Source of the DNA: Streptomyces althioticus
GTDB lineage: Bacteria; Actinomycetota; Actinomycetes; Streptomycetales; Streptomycetaceae
NCBI GenBank assembly: GCA_014649355.1
Contig: BMSW01000008.1
Coordinates: 186,001 to 250,000, forward strand
Direction: 5' to 3'
Length of the DNA stretch: 64,000 nt
Under the pieces are notes generated by a model. It was not told where the DNA came from, did not search any database, and saw only the letters and a program-made list of their open reading frames with translations. The position numbers were made by a program, and so were the translations under genes. This document shows, piece after piece, positions 41,593 to 50,906 of the stretch (position 1 is the first letter of the stretch; each line of letters opens with the position of its first letter).

Positions 41593-44025
41593 GTGGGCGG
41601 GATCACTCTGACGCAGGACGAGCCGGTCACGGCTCCATCGGCCGGGGGGCCGCCGCCCCCCGTGCCACCGGCCGGGGACCCTCCGTCCCCGGCCCCGGAG
41701 AGCGGGCCCGCCCTGAGCCCCGCCCGGGTCCGGCTCGTCTTCCTCGCGCTGATGCTGGCGCTGCTGCTCGCCGCGCTCGAGCAGATGATCGTCGCCACCG
41801 CCCTGCCGAGGATCGTCGGCGAGCTGCACGGCCTGGACAAGATGTCCTGGGCGATCACCGCCTACCTGCTCACCGCCACGGTCGGACTGCCGGTGTACGG
41901 CAAGCTCGGCGACCAGCTCGGCCGCAAGGGCGTCTTCCAGTTCGCCATCCTCGTCTTCGTCGTCGGCTCCGCGCTGGCCGGCCGCGCCACGACGATGGAC
42001 CAGCTCATCGCCTACCGCGCGGTGCAGGGCGTCGGCGCGGGCGGCCTGATGATCGGCGTGCAGGCGATCATCGCGGACATCGTGCCGCCCCGGCAGCGCG
42101 GCCGCTTCATGGGCCTGATCGGCGCCGCCTTCGGCCTCGCGTCGGTCGCCGGACCACTGCTCGGCGGCTACTTCACCGACCATCTGACCTGGCGCTGGTG
42201 CTTCTACATCAACGTCCCCTTCGGCCTGGCCACCATGGTCGTCGTCGCCCTGGTGCTGAAGCTGCCCAAGCCGACGGCCAGGCGCCGCTTCGACGTGCTC
42301 GGCACCCTGCTGCTGACCGCCGCTTCCACCTGCCTGGTCCTGCTCACCAGCTGGGGCGGCACCGAGTACGCGTGGGACTCCCGGGTCGTCCTCGGTCTGG
42401 GCGCGGGGGCCGTCGTGGCCACCGCCGCCTTCCTGCTCGTCGAGCGGTTCGCCGTCGAACCGCTCATCCCGCTGCGGCTGTTCCGCGACTCCGTCTTCAA
42501 TGTCACCGGCCTGGTGGGCCTCGTCATCGGCGTCGCCCTGTTCGGCGCCGCCAGCTATCTGCCCACCTACCTCCAGATGGTCGACGGGGCCTCGGCGACC
42601 GAGTCCGGGCTGCTGATGCTGCCCATGATGGGCGGCATCGTCGGCACGTCCGTCGTCTCCGGGCAGATGATCAGCCGCTCCGGCCGCTACCGCAGCCACC
42701 CCATCGTCGGCGCAGCCCTGTCCGTCGTCGGCATGTGGCTGCTGTCCCGGCTGGAGACCGGCACGCCCCGGCTGCACTACAGCCTCTGGATGTTCGTCCT
42801 CGGCGCCGGCATCGGCATGGTGATGCCGGTCCTCATCCTCGCCGTGCAGAACTCCGTGCGCCCCGAGGACCTCGGCACCGCCACCAGCGCCAACAACTAC
42901 TTCCGGCAGATCGGCGGCAGCGTCGGCGCCGCCGTCTTCGGCACCCTGTTCGCCGGCCGGCTCACCGACGCGCTCGCCGAGCGGCTCCCCGCCGGCGCGG
43001 CCGGGGCGCCGGCCGACGCCGAGTCGATCACCCCCGAACTCGTGCACGCCCTGCCGCCGGAGCTGCGCGACGCCTACGTCCAGGCCTACGCCGACGCCAT
43101 GCCGCGCATCTTCCTCTACCTCGTGCCGGTGCTCGTCCTCGGCCTGCTCATCGCCTTCTTCCTCAAGGAGAAACCACTGGTGTCCCACCACACCCCCACC
43201 GCAGAACCGGCCCAGGAAGCACCGCACTTCGAGCCGCGCGTACCACAGGCACGCCATGCGCAGAGCGGCGGCATCCCCGTCTGCGGCACCGTCCAGCACC
43301 CCGACGGCACCGCCGTCCCGCGCGCGGCGCTCACCCTCATCGACGTCCAGGGGCAGCAGACCGGACGCGGCGCGAGCGGCGCCGACGGCCGGTACGCGCT
43401 GGCCACACCCGGGCCGGGCTCGTACGTCCTGATCGCCGCCGCGGGCGGTCACCAGCCGCAGGCGGTCTCCGTGACCGTCGGCGAGCGGCCCGTCGAGCTC
43501 GACGTCGTCCTCGGCGGCGCGGGCCGGCTCGCGGGCAGCGTCGTCACCGCCGACGGCACCCCCGTACGGGACGCCGCCGTCACCCTCACCAACGTCCACG
43601 GCGAGGTCGTCGCCAGCACCCGCAGCGGCCGCGAGGGCGGCTACGTCATCACCGAACTCGTCGCGGGCGAGTACACCCTCGCCGCCAGCGCCCCCGCCTT
43701 CCGCCCGGCGGCCCTGCCGGTCACCGTGCAGGCCGCGCGGGAGACCCGGCAGGACGTCGAGCTGGCCGGCGGAGCCGTGCTGCGCGGCACCGTGCGGGCC
43801 GGCGGCGGACGCCCGGTGGAGGACGCGCGGGTCACACTGCTCGACGCGGCGGGCAACGTCGTCGACACCCTCACCACCGGACCCGACGGCACCTTCCGGT
43901 TCGTGGACCTGTCCTCCGGTGAGTACACGGTCATCGCCGCCGGCTACCCGCCGGTCGCCACCGTGCTCCAGGTGGCCGGCGGGGGCCGCACCGAACGCGA
44001 CCTCCAGCTCGGGCACGAGGACTGA
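41593..44025 (+). CDS. DHA2-type MFS transporter fused to three carboxypeptidase-regulatory-like domains
   Basis: An 810-residue fusion. Residues 1-45 are Pro-rich and cytoplasmic. Residues 48-535 form a 14-helix MFS drug/proton antiporter of the EmrB/QacA type, with the family segment GKLGDQLGRKGVFQ in the loop after helix 2 and PFIDxxx-like NVPFGLATM near helix 6. Three tandem Ig-like carboxypeptidase regulatory domains follow at about residues 559, 646 and 729; each has the pattern G-V--DGTPV-DA-VTL---G---- and ends with a GEYTL or GSYVL strand. The GTG start at 41593 has a GAGGGGAG ribosome site; the frame remains open upstream to 41542 without one. The tail is likely cytoplasmic if the helix count is even, which is odd for this fold. 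Confidence 0.88.
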   Translation: MGGITLTQDEPVTAPSAGGPPPPVPPAGDPPSPAPESGPALSPARVRLVFLALMLALLLAALEQMIVATALPRIVGELHGLDKMSWAITAYLLTATVGLPVYGKLGDQLGRKGVFQFAILVFVVGSALAGRATTMDQLIAYRAVQGVGAGGLMIGVQAIIADIVPPRQRGRFMGLIGAAFGLASVAGPLLGGYFTDHLTWRWCFYINVPFGLATMVVVALVLKLPKPTARRRFDVLGTLLLTAASTCLVLLTSWGGTEYAWDSRVVLGLGAGAVVATAAFLLVERFAVEPLIPLRLFRDSVFNVTGLVGLVIGVALFGAASYLPTYLQMVDGASATESGLLMLPMMGGIVGTSVVSGQMISRSGRYRSHPIVGAALSVVGMWLLSRLETGTPRLHYSLWMFVLGAGIGMVMPVLILAVQNSVRPEDLGTATSANNYFRQIGGSVGAAVFGTLFAGRLTDALAERLPAGAAGAPADAESITPELVHALPPELRDAYVQAYADAMPRIFLYLVPVLVLGLLIAFFLKEKPLVSHHTPTAEPAQEAPHFEPRVPQARHAQSGGIPVCGTVQHPDGTAVPRAALTLIDVQGQQTGRGASGADGRYALATPGPGSYVLIAAAGGHQPQAVSVTVGERPVELDVVLGGAGRLAGSVVTADGTPVRDAAVTLTNVHGEVVASTRSGREGGYVITELVAGEYTLAASAPAFRPAALPVTVQAARETRQDVELAGGAVLRGTVRAGGGRPVEDARVTLLDAAGNVVDTLTTGPDGTFRFVDLSSGEYTVIAAGYPPVATVLQVAGGGRTERDLQLGHED

Positions 44026-44041
44026 CCGCACCCGAACCGGC

Positions 44042-44076
44042 GGGCCGGAGCCGCCACCCCTCCGCGGCTCCGGCCC
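44042..44076. terminator. Bidirectional terminator between convergent genes
   Basis: Perfect 12-nt arms (44042-44053 and 44065-44076) around an 11-nt loop lie between the MFS stop and the stop of the convergent hydrolase gene. Confidence 0.8.
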
Positions 44077-44086
44077 ACCGCCCCGG

Positions 44087-44977
44087 TCACCCCCCGGCCA
44101 GGGCGTCCCGTACGGAGGCGGCGACCTCCTCCACGGCCGGCGGGAAGAGGATCGAGTAGTGGTTGGTGCCGTCGATCCGGCGGTCCGGCATCCGCGCCGG
44201 GTCCAGGGCGGCGGCCGCGACCCTCTCGGCGTCGTACAGCGCCCGCGGCTCGTCGAGCAACCCCCGCTCCGCCCACAGCAGTTCGCCGCGCACCTGCGGC
44301 CGCCGCACCGCGGCCAGCGTCTCCGCGTCACCCAGCACGTCCGCGCCGTCCGCCCGCACCGCGTCCAGCACACAGCTGCTGCGCAGCTCGGGCGCCCGGC
44401 CCGTCAGGTCACGCGTCACATAGCCGGTCACGTGCGGACCCCAGTGCGGGCCGAGCGCAGGATGGGCGCGGAAGAACTCCAGGTACTCCTCGGCGCTCCC
44501 GAACGTCATCGACAGCCGGTCCATCGCCGGACCGAGCACCGCCTTCAGCAGCGCGTCGATGTCCGTGCCCTCGGGCGGCGGGAAGCCCACCCCGCCGTCG
44601 ACCAGCACCACGCGCGGGAAGCGGTCCGGGTGGCGGGCGGCGGCCAGCGCGGCGACGAAGGCCCCCATCGAGTGGCCCACCAGCACCGCCCGTTCCAGCC
44701 CCAGGTGGTCGAGCAGTGCCACCGTGTCGTCGACGTGCGCGCCCAGTCCGTACGGCCCCGGCAGCTCCGCGCTCCCCGCGCGGCCCCGCAGGTCGGGGGC
44801 GTAGAGGTCGACGCCGGGCAGGGCGTCGGCCAGGGCGGCGAAGGCGAGCGAGTTGGCGGTGATGCCGTGCAGGGCGACGACGGGCGGTCCTTCGCCCGGC
44901 CAGTGGGTGACGGCGAGCCGGCCGCCGTGGACCGGGACGGTCAGATCCCGCGCGAGGGCGGACCCGGACGTGGTCAT
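44087..44977 (-). CDS. Alpha/beta hydrolase ending the liv-type ABC operon
   Basis: A 296-residue alpha/beta hydrolase. The nucleophile elbow is LVGHSMGAFVAAL, the oxyanion region is ALHGITANS, and the late DGTNHYSILF holds the catalytic His. There is no signal peptide. Its ATG overlaps the livM-type stop by 4 nt, so it is made together with the importer. A plausible role is to hydrolyse the imported ester or amide inside the cell; the family alone does not define the substrate. Confidence 0.87.
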   Translation of the reverse strand: MTTSGSALARDLTVPVHGGRLAVTHWPGEGPPVVALHGITANSLAFAALADALPGVDLYAPDLRGRAGSAELPGPYGLGAHVDDTVALLDHLGLERAVLVGHSMGAFVAALAAARHPDRFPRVVLVDGGVGFPPPEGTDIDALLKAVLGPAMDRLSMTFGSAEEYLEFFRAHPALGPHWGPHVTGYVTRDLTGRAPELRSSCVLDAVRADGADVLGDAETLAAVRRPQVRGELLWAERGLLDEPRALYDAERVAAAALDPARMPDRRIDGTNHYSILFPPAVEEVAASVRDALAGG

Positions 44978-46041
44978 GCGCTTCTCCTTCGGCCCAGGGC
45001 GGTGATGCCGCCGGGGGCCAGATAGACGGCCAGGACGAAGAGACTGCCCAGGATCAGCATCGGTTCCACCCCCAGGTCCCAGCCGCCGAGCCGCTGGTCG
45101 AGATAGGTGAACAGCACCCCGCCCACGACCGGACCCCAACGGGTGCCGCTGCCGCCGAGGACCACCATCACCAGCAGGGTGAGGGTGAACTCGGGCGTCG
45201 AGGTGTGCGGGGTGGCGCCCGCGGTGACCAGCAGGTGCACTACCCCGCCGAGCACGGCGAGGGACGACGCCAGCACGAACGCGCCCAGCTTGTGCGCGAA
45301 CGGGCTGCGGCCGAGCACGGCCACCCGCTGCTCGTTGTCCCGGATCGCCTGCCACACCCGGCCGGCCGGACGCGCGGTCACCGTCCACACCACGCCCGCC
45401 ACCAGGACCAGATAGGCGAGCGCCAGCCAGTACACGTTGGCGGTGTTCTGCACCCCGACCAGGGCGTCCGGCACCCCGTCGACGTACAGCGGCAGCCCCT
45501 CCTCGCCGCCGGTCAGGCCACCCGGGTTGCGCTCCACGTAGATGGAGCCCGCCTGCGCGAAGGCCAGGGTGACCATCGCGAAGCCCACGCTGCCGAGGGC
45601 GAGCGTGCGCAGCGACACCGCGCCCAGCACGAGGGCGGCCAGCGCCCCGAGCACCACGGTGAGCAGCGCGGCCGGCAGCAGGCCCAGGCCCAGTTCGGTC
45701 ATGGCGAGCTGGGTCCCGTAGCTGCCGCCCGCGATGTAGAGGGCGTGCCCGAAGGACAGCAGCCCGGTGCGGCCGAACATCAGGTCGTAGCCGAGCGCGA
45801 GCGCGCCGAAGACCAGGCACAGCGCGAACAGCTGGAGCGAGCCGGGGGAGTTGACCGGCCCGTCGAGCAGCACGGGGATGTCCAGTGCCGAGTACGGCAG
45901 CAGCGCGAGGACCAGCAGCACCGCCACCGGGACGGTCGCCGGACGCAGCCGGCGCAGCAGCCCGTGATTCGCGCCCGGTGTGTCCTTCACGCTCGGCGCC
46001 GGGGCGGCGGGGGTGGCCCGCGGGGTGCGGGTGGCGGTCAT
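44974..46041 (-). CDS. Branched-chain amino acid-type ABC permease (LivM-like)
   Basis: A 355-residue integral membrane protein of the LivM class, with about nine hydrophobic helices after a 30-residue polar N-terminus. Family landmarks are LALGYDLMFGRTGLLSFGHAL and YGTQLAM, then RVAVLGRSPFAHKLGAFVLASSLA (the EAA-like loop that meets the ATPase), and WGPVVGGVLFTYL near the end. It overlaps both LivH-like and hydrolase genes by 4 nt. The permease pair with LivH forms the channel. Confidence 0.9.
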   Translation of the reverse strand: MTATRTPRATPAAPAPSVKDTPGANHGLLRRLRPATVPVAVLLVLALLPYSALDIPVLLDGPVNSPGSLQLFALCLVFGALALGYDLMFGRTGLLSFGHALYIAGGSYGTQLAMTELGLGLLPAALLTVVLGALAALVLGAVSLRTLALGSVGFAMVTLAFAQAGSIYVERNPGGLTGGEEGLPLYVDGVPDALVGVQNTANVYWLALAYLVLVAGVVWTVTARPAGRVWQAIRDNEQRVAVLGRSPFAHKLGAFVLASSLAVLGGVVHLLVTAGATPHTSTPEFTLTLLVMVVLGGSGTRWGPVVGGVLFTYLDQRLGGWDLGVEPMLILGSLFVLAVYLAPGGITALGRRRSA

Positions 46042-46964
46042 GCCGTGCCTCCTGCGGATCGGGTGCGGGGTGCGGTGAGTGCGCGGCGCAGCCGCGTCAG
46101 CGGCGACCCGGTCCCGGCAGCCGGCCGGGACAGCACCACCGCGGCCAGCAGGACCACGACGGCGAGGTCGCCGTAGCCGCCCGCGTAGTAGTTGGCGTAC
46201 TGCTGCACCAGGCCCACGGTGAGCGCGGACAGCGCGACGCTGGTGATGGAGACGAGACCGCCGATGATCACCACGACGAACGCGAACACCAGCAGCGACG
46301 TCCCCTGGTGCGGGGAGAGCGAGCCGAAGTAGAGACCGCCGAGCACACCGGCGAGGCCCGCGAGGGCCCCGCCGAGCGCGAAGACCAGCGTGAAGGCGCG
46401 GGTGACGTCGATGCCGAGCGCCGTGACCATCGCGCGGTCCTCCACCCCGGCGCGGACGATCAGCCCGTAGCGGGTGCGGGACAGGAACAGGTGGATGCCG
46501 GCGAGGACCAGCAGGGCCACCGCGACGAGCAGGAACCGGTTCACCGGCACGCGCGCCCCGAGGACGCCGACGGTGCCGGAGAGTGCGTCGGGCACGGGGA
46601 ACGGCCGGGCGTCGGCGCCCCACACGGTCTGCACCAGCGCCGGGACGGCGAGCGACAGGCCGACGGTCACCAGGATCTGCTCCTTGACCCGGCCGTACAG
46701 CCGCCGGACGAGGACCAGTTCGACCACGGCCGCCAGCAGCAGCCCGGTGAGGGTGCCGACGACCGCCGCGAGCAGCAGCCCCGGCATCCCCCCGACCGTC
46801 TCGGCGGTGCGCCAGGCGGCGTAGACGGAGACGGTGAGGAACGCGCCGTGCGCGAAGTTCAGCACGTCCATCAGCCCGAAGATCAGGGCGAGTCCGGAGG
46901 CGATGAGGAAGTACAGGGCTCCCAGGCCCAGTCCGGTCAGGGTGAGCAGGACGAGGGTGTCCAT
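46038..46964 (-). CDS. Branched-chain amino acid-type ABC permease (LivH-like)
   Basis: A 308-residue LivH-class permease. It starts MDTLVLLTLTGLGLGALYFLIASGLALIFGLMDVLNFAHGAF, of which LNFAHGAF is the recognised family signature (about residues 35-42). The EAA-like loop is RAFTLVFALGGALAGLAGVL. About eight membrane helices. The stop overlaps the LivM-like start, and the start overlaps the LivF-like stop by one base. Confidence 0.92.
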   Translation of the reverse strand: MDTLVLLTLTGLGLGALYFLIASGLALIFGLMDVLNFAHGAFLTVSVYAAWRTAETVGGMPGLLLAAVVGTLTGLLLAAVVELVLVRRLYGRVKEQILVTVGLSLAVPALVQTVWGADARPFPVPDALSGTVGVLGARVPVNRFLLVAVALLVLAGIHLFLSRTRYGLIVRAGVEDRAMVTALGIDVTRAFTLVFALGGALAGLAGVLGGLYFGSLSPHQGTSLLVFAFVVVIIGGLVSITSVALSALTVGLVQQYANYYAGGYGDLAVVVLLAAVVLSRPAAGTGSPLTRLRRALTAPRTRSAGGTA

Positions 46965-47704
46965 CAGGCGGCTCCGTGGTCGGTGCGGCTGCCGACACCC
47001 AGCAGCGCGGTCGTACGGGAGGTGTCGGCGAGCAGGTCGCGGGCGTCCCCGGTGTGCACGACCCGGCCGGCGTCCAGCACCACCGCGCTGCGGGCCAGCC
47101 GGCGCACCACGGCGAGGTTCTGCTCGACCAGCAGCAACGGCACGCGCTCGGCGGCCCGTTCGAGTACCTCGGCGGCCTCGGTGACCACCCGGGGCGCGAG
47201 GCCCTTGGTGGGTTCGTCGACGACGACGAGGGTGTTGTCGTTGAGCAGGGTCCGGGCGAGGGCGACCATCTGCTGCTGGCCGCCGGACAGGGTGCCGGCG
47301 CGCTGGTCGCGGCGGGCGGCCAGCTCCGGGAACAGGTCGTGCACCAGGTCGTAGCGGTGCTCGTGGCCCGGGCGTTCGGCCAGTGCGAGGTTCTCGGCGA
47401 CGGTGAGCCCGGCGAACACCCCGCGGCCCTCCGGCGCGTAGCCGATGCCGCGGCGCACGGTGCGGTGGGTGGGTTCGTGGGTGATGTCGTCGCCGGCGAA
47501 GGTGACGCGGCCCGCGGTGACCCGGCCGCCGTCCGGCAGCAGCCCGAGCACCGCGCGGATGGTCGTGGTCTTGCCGACGCCGTTGCGGCCCAGCAGCGCG
47601 GTCACGCCGGAGGCCGGCACCTCGAAGGTGACGCCGGTGAGGATGCGGGACCCGGCGATGTCCACGTCGAGGGCCTCGACGCGCAGGATCGGTGGCACGG
47701 TCAC
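46964..47704 (-). CDS. ABC transporter ATP-binding protein (LivF-like)
   Basis: A 246-residue ATPase. Walker A is LLGRNGVGKTTT (about residues 37-48), the signature is TLSGGQQQMVALAR, and Walker B is TLVVVDEPTKGLAP. The G-I-G-Y-A-P-E-G-R-G-V-F segment is specific for LivF proteins. With LivG it powers uptake through the LivH/LivM channel. It overlaps its neighbours by 4 and 1 nt. Confidence 0.93.
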   Translation of the reverse strand: MTVPPILRVEALDVDIAGSRILTGVTFEVPASGVTALLGRNGVGKTTTIRAVLGLLPDGGRVTAGRVTFAGDDITHEPTHRTVRRGIGYAPEGRGVFAGLTVAENLALAERPGHEHRYDLVHDLFPELAARRDQRAGTLSGGQQQMVALARTLLNDNTLVVVDEPTKGLAPRVVTEAAEVLERAAERVPLLLVEQNLAVVRRLARSAVVLDAGRVVHTGDARDLLADTSRTTALLGVGSRTDHGAA

Positions 47705-48441
47705 AGCTCGTCTCCCAGATAGGCCTGCTGGACGGTGGCGTCCGCCATCACCTCGGCGGGGCTCGCGGCGGCGAGCAGCCGTCCGTGGTGCATCACGGCG
47801 ACCCGGTCGGCGAGGCCGAGGACCACCTCCATGTGGTGCTCGACCAGCAGTACCGTGCGGCCCTCGTCACGGTGCAACGACCCGATGAGGTCGGTGAGTT
47901 CGGCGGTCTCCTCCGAGGCCACCCCGGCCATCGGCTCGTCCAGCAGCATCAGCCGCGACCCGGCCGTGCCCGCGCCGAGGGTCGGCGCGAGCAGCATCGC
48001 CAGCTCCAGCTTGCGCTTGTCGCCGTGCGAGAGGCCGGCCGCGAGATCGTCCGCGCGGTGCGCCAGCCGGACCCGCTCCAGCACTCCGGCGACGTCCGCC
48101 GCGCCGACCCGGCGCACCCCGGCGGACCGGGCGGCCAGGTCGACGTGCTCGGCGACCGTCATCGTCGGGAACACCGAGGACGACTGGAAGGTCCGCCCGA
48201 TGCCCCGGCGCACCCGGCGGTGCGGGGGCAGCGCGGTGATGTCGTGGCCGTCGAGCAGGACGGCGCCGCCGGTCGGCCGGGTCAGCCCGGTGATCAGGTT
48301 GAACAGGGAGGTCTTTCCGGCGCCGTTGGGGCCGATCACGGCGAGGAGTTCGCCCTCGCGCACGGCGAGCGACACCTCGTCGATGATGTCGGCGCCCCCC
48401 ACCGACCAGCACAGCCGGTCCAGTCGCAGTACGGACGTCAT
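47701..48441 (-). CDS. ABC transporter ATP-binding protein (LivG-like)
   Basis: A 246-residue ATPase. Walker A is VIGPNGAGKTSLFNLITG, Walker B is RLMLLDEPMAGVA, and the H-loop follows in LLVEHHMEVV. The signature is degenerate: LSHGDKRKLELAMLL, where LSHG replaces the usual LSYG or LSGG. This is frequent in LivG proteins. It starts 2 bp downstream of the binding-protein gene stop. Confidence 0.92.
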   Translation of the reverse strand: MTSVLRLDRLCWSVGGADIIDEVSLAVREGELLAVIGPNGAGKTSLFNLITGLTRPTGGAVLLDGHDITALPPHRRVRRGIGRTFQSSSVFPTMTVAEHVDLAARSAGVRRVGAADVAGVLERVRLAHRADDLAAGLSHGDKRKLELAMLLAPTLGAGTAGSRLMLLDEPMAGVASEETAELTDLIGSLHRDEGRTVLLVEHHMEVVLGLADRVAVMHHGRLLAAASPAEVMADATVQQAYLGDEL

Positions 48442-48443
48442 GC

Positions 48444-49628
48444 TCAGCCGATCCTCGTCTCGGCGGGGGCGACCTGCGCGGCGGGGAAGGTCCGCGCCAC
48501 CCGCGGCGCCCCCTCGCCGGTGAACCGCGCCTGGAACGTGGGCTGGAGCAGCGCGTGGTCGGCGGCCCGCACGGTGTTCGGACCCTTCACACCGGAGAAC
48601 GAGAAGCCCTCCAGCGCCTTCACCATGGCGTCCGTGTCGCCCTTCGCGCCGCCCGCGCGGACCGCCTCGACGACCATCTGCGCCGCGTTGAACCCGTCCG
48701 GGGTGAACAGGTCCTCCTCCCACTTCTTCGCCTTGAAGTACGTCCGCATCGCCTGCGCCTCCGGGGTGTCCGCGGCGCCGGGCACGTAGTGCGCGAGCAG
48801 CGTGACCTTCTCCCGAGCCTTGCCGAAGACCGGGTAACTCGCCCTGCCGTCCAGGCCGGTGACGACGGTGGCGGCGTCCAGGACGCCCTGCTGGTCGAGG
48901 GTGGACCACATCGACTGGGCGGTGTCCCCGGCCCAGGCGACGAACACCATGTCCGGGCGGGCCGCCTTCACCTTGCTCGCCACCGGGGTCAGATCGGTGG
49001 CGGCGGGCGGCGCCAGCACCTCGCTCACGGTGGTGCCGCCGGTGCCGAGCACGGACTTCACCGCGGCGGCGTTGGCCTGCCCGAAGGCGTTGTCCTGGGC
49101 CAGCACCACGACCTTCTTGCCCTTGGAGGCGCCCAGGATGTTCTTCGCTGTCAGCACGTCCTGGTAGGTCTGGCGGCCGGAGCGGAACGTGTAGCGGTTG
49201 ACGCCGGTCAGCGCGTCGGTGGCGGCGGGCCCGCTGATGTACAGCGTCCTGTTCTGCGCGGCGACGGGCGCGATCTGCGTGGCCACGCCGGAGACGGCGG
49301 AGCCCGCGATGATCGGCACGCCCTGCCCGATGCGCTTCTTCGCCAGGGAGACGCCCTTGGCCGGGTCGCCGCCGTCGTCGTCCTCGATCACGGCGATCTT
49401 CACGCCGTCGACGGCGCCGGTGCCGTCGGTCGCGTGGTCGAGGCCGGCCTCGAAACCGCGCAGGTACTGCTCGCCGTACGAGGCCAGCGGGCCGCTGGTG
49501 GAGGTGATGAGGGCGACCTTCACCTCCTCGGCGCCGGAGGCGGTGCTGCTGCCGGGGCTGGAGCAGCCGGCGGTGAAGGCGGTGGCGAGCAGGGCCACGG
49601 CGGCGGACAGGAAAAGGGGTCTACGCAT
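48444..49628 (-). CDS. Branched-chain amino acid-type ABC substrate-binding lipoprotein
   Basis: A 394-residue periplasmic-binding-fold type 1 (Peripla_BP_6) protein, first in the operon. The signal peptide MRRPLFLSAAVALLATA leads to a lipobox-like FTAGC, so the mature protein is probably anchored at C21 or nearby. Typical segments are VALITSTSGPLASYGEQYLRG, IEDDDGGDPAKGVSLAKK and SGPAATDALTG. Ligands of this family go beyond Leu/Ile/Val to amides, urea and aromatic acids; the hydrolase gene at the operon end suggests a bound ester or amide. Confidence 0.92.
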   Translation of the reverse strand: MRRPLFLSAAVALLATAFTAGCSSPGSSTASGAEEVKVALITSTSGPLASYGEQYLRGFEAGLDHATDGTGAVDGVKIAVIEDDDGGDPAKGVSLAKKRIGQGVPIIAGSAVSGVATQIAPVAAQNRTLYISGPAATDALTGVNRYTFRSGRQTYQDVLTAKNILGASKGKKVVVLAQDNAFGQANAAAVKSVLGTGGTTVSEVLAPPAATDLTPVASKVKAARPDMVFVAWAGDTAQSMWSTLDQQGVLDAATVVTGLDGRASYPVFGKAREKVTLLAHYVPGAADTPEAQAMRTYFKAKKWEEDLFTPDGFNAAQMVVEAVRAGGAKGDTDAMVKALEGFSFSGVKGPNTVRAADHALLQPTFQARFTGEGAPRVARTFPAAQVAPAETRIG

Positions 49629-49837
49629 GACCGAACGGCTCCTCGGTGCGACGGCGGACGACGCCAGCGGCACGATCCGTCACGGGTGATCACTGTGCGC
49701 TGAGCGGTACCCGGCAGTGTGATCCCGCTCAGATCCGGCCACAATGTGGCCCGCACACACGTGACACCGTTCAACCGTGGTGTCTACACACGTCGTTGCG
49801 GTGCGAGGAGGGGAAGCGGCACGCAGACGCGCGCCGG

Positions 49838-50731
49838 TCAGGAGGTCCGACGGCTCCGGGCGGCGGCCTGGTCCGCGAGACCGCCGGCGCCCAGCAGCCC
49901 GGTCGCCTCGAACGGGTCGGAGGCGGCCAGCCGCGGCAGTTCCCGCCGGGACAGCGCCGTCACCACCGGCGGCATTGCCCCCCGCACCAACTGCGTCGCG
50001 CGCAGCCACCCGGGCACGTACACCGACGGACGGCGCCGCTCCACCGCGTCCGCCAGCCGCCGCGCCACGTGCTCCACCGGATACACCTTCCGCGCCGGCG
50101 GCGGCATGTGACCGCGCAGCTCGCGCAGCACCGCGTGCTCGTCCACCCCGCGGATCATGTCGGTGTCCGTCCAGTTGATGTACGCGATCGACACGGCGAC
50201 ATGACGGTGCGCCATCTCCGCCCGCAGGGAGTGCGCGAACGCCTCGACGCCCGCCTTCGACGCGCAGTACGCGCTCATCATCGGCGCCGAGCCGATCGAA
50301 GCCAGCGACGCCACCTGGAGGAAACAGCCGCCGGTGGAGGTCAGGTCGCCGATGAACGTGCGGGCGGTGGCCGCGCTCCCGATCAGGTTCACCTCGATCA
50401 CCCGCCGCCACACCGCCGGGTCGGACTCCGCGAACGGCCCGCCCTCGGCGACCCCCGCGTTGGCGACCACGACCGACGGCGGCCCGAGACGCGCCCGGAT
50501 CTCGGCGCCCGTCTCCGCGAGCCCCTCGTCGTCCGTGACGTCGACCTCCCAGCAGCCGGCCTCGCCGGGCAGCTCGTCGTGCACCTGCCGCAGCGTCCGC
50601 TCCTCCCGCCCGAGCAGCGCCACCTTCATACCGCGCGAGGACAGCTCGCGGGCCATCGCCGCGCCCAGGCCGCGGGCCGCGCCGGTGACGACGGCGGTCC
50701 TTCCGTCCAGCGGGTTCCGGGTCTGCGGCAT
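49838..50731 (-). CDS. Short-chain dehydrogenase/reductase
   Basis: A 297-residue classical SDR. The NAD(P) site is VVTGAARGLGAAMA (about residues 13-26), the structural motif is VVVANAGVAEGG, and catalysis is by the Ser in VASLASIGS with YCASK (Tyr and Lys). The C-terminal 70 residues extend beyond the minimal domain and may be membrane-proximal. The substrate is unknown. The CAGGAG ribosome site supports the ATG at 50731. It is divergent from the peptidase operon. Confidence 0.88.
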   Translation of the reverse strand: MPQTRNPLDGRTAVVTGAARGLGAAMARELSSRGMKVALLGREERTLRQVHDELPGEAGCWEVDVTDDEGLAETGAEIRARLGPPSVVVANAGVAEGGPFAESDPAVWRRVIEVNLIGSAATARTFIGDLTSTGGCFLQVASLASIGSAPMMSAYCASKAGVEAFAHSLRAEMAHRHVAVSIAYINWTDTDMIRGVDEHAVLRELRGHMPPPARKVYPVEHVARRLADAVERRRPSVYVPGWLRATQLVRGAMPPVVTALSRRELPRLAASDPFEATGLLGAGGLADQAAARSRRTS

Positions 50732-50857
50732 GCGACGCTCCTGTGCTCCGTGGCGGGCGCTCGTCCCGTTCACCGTAGGTCCGGCCGGGCATCGGCGCAG
50801 GTCGGGCAGTGCGGGCCGAGGCGCACGCGGGGCGTCAGTGGTCTGGACCGGTGAGAG

Positions 50858-50866
50858 TTATCCACA
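50858..50866 (+). promoter_or_regulatory. Single DnaA-box-like sequence
   Basis: TTATCCACA, identical to the classical E. coli DnaA box, stands 40 bp before the M55 peptidase start. Only one copy is present, so it is not an origin. It may be chance or a DnaA-titration or regulation site. Confidence 0.3.
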
Positions 50867-50906
50867 GGGTGGCCGGAGCGACGGGGGACGACGTAGCGTG
50901 TCCGCC

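Noticed and set aside
50858..50866. DnaA box as a replication origin
   Set aside because: Only one box and no dnaA, dnaN or clustered boxes nearby.
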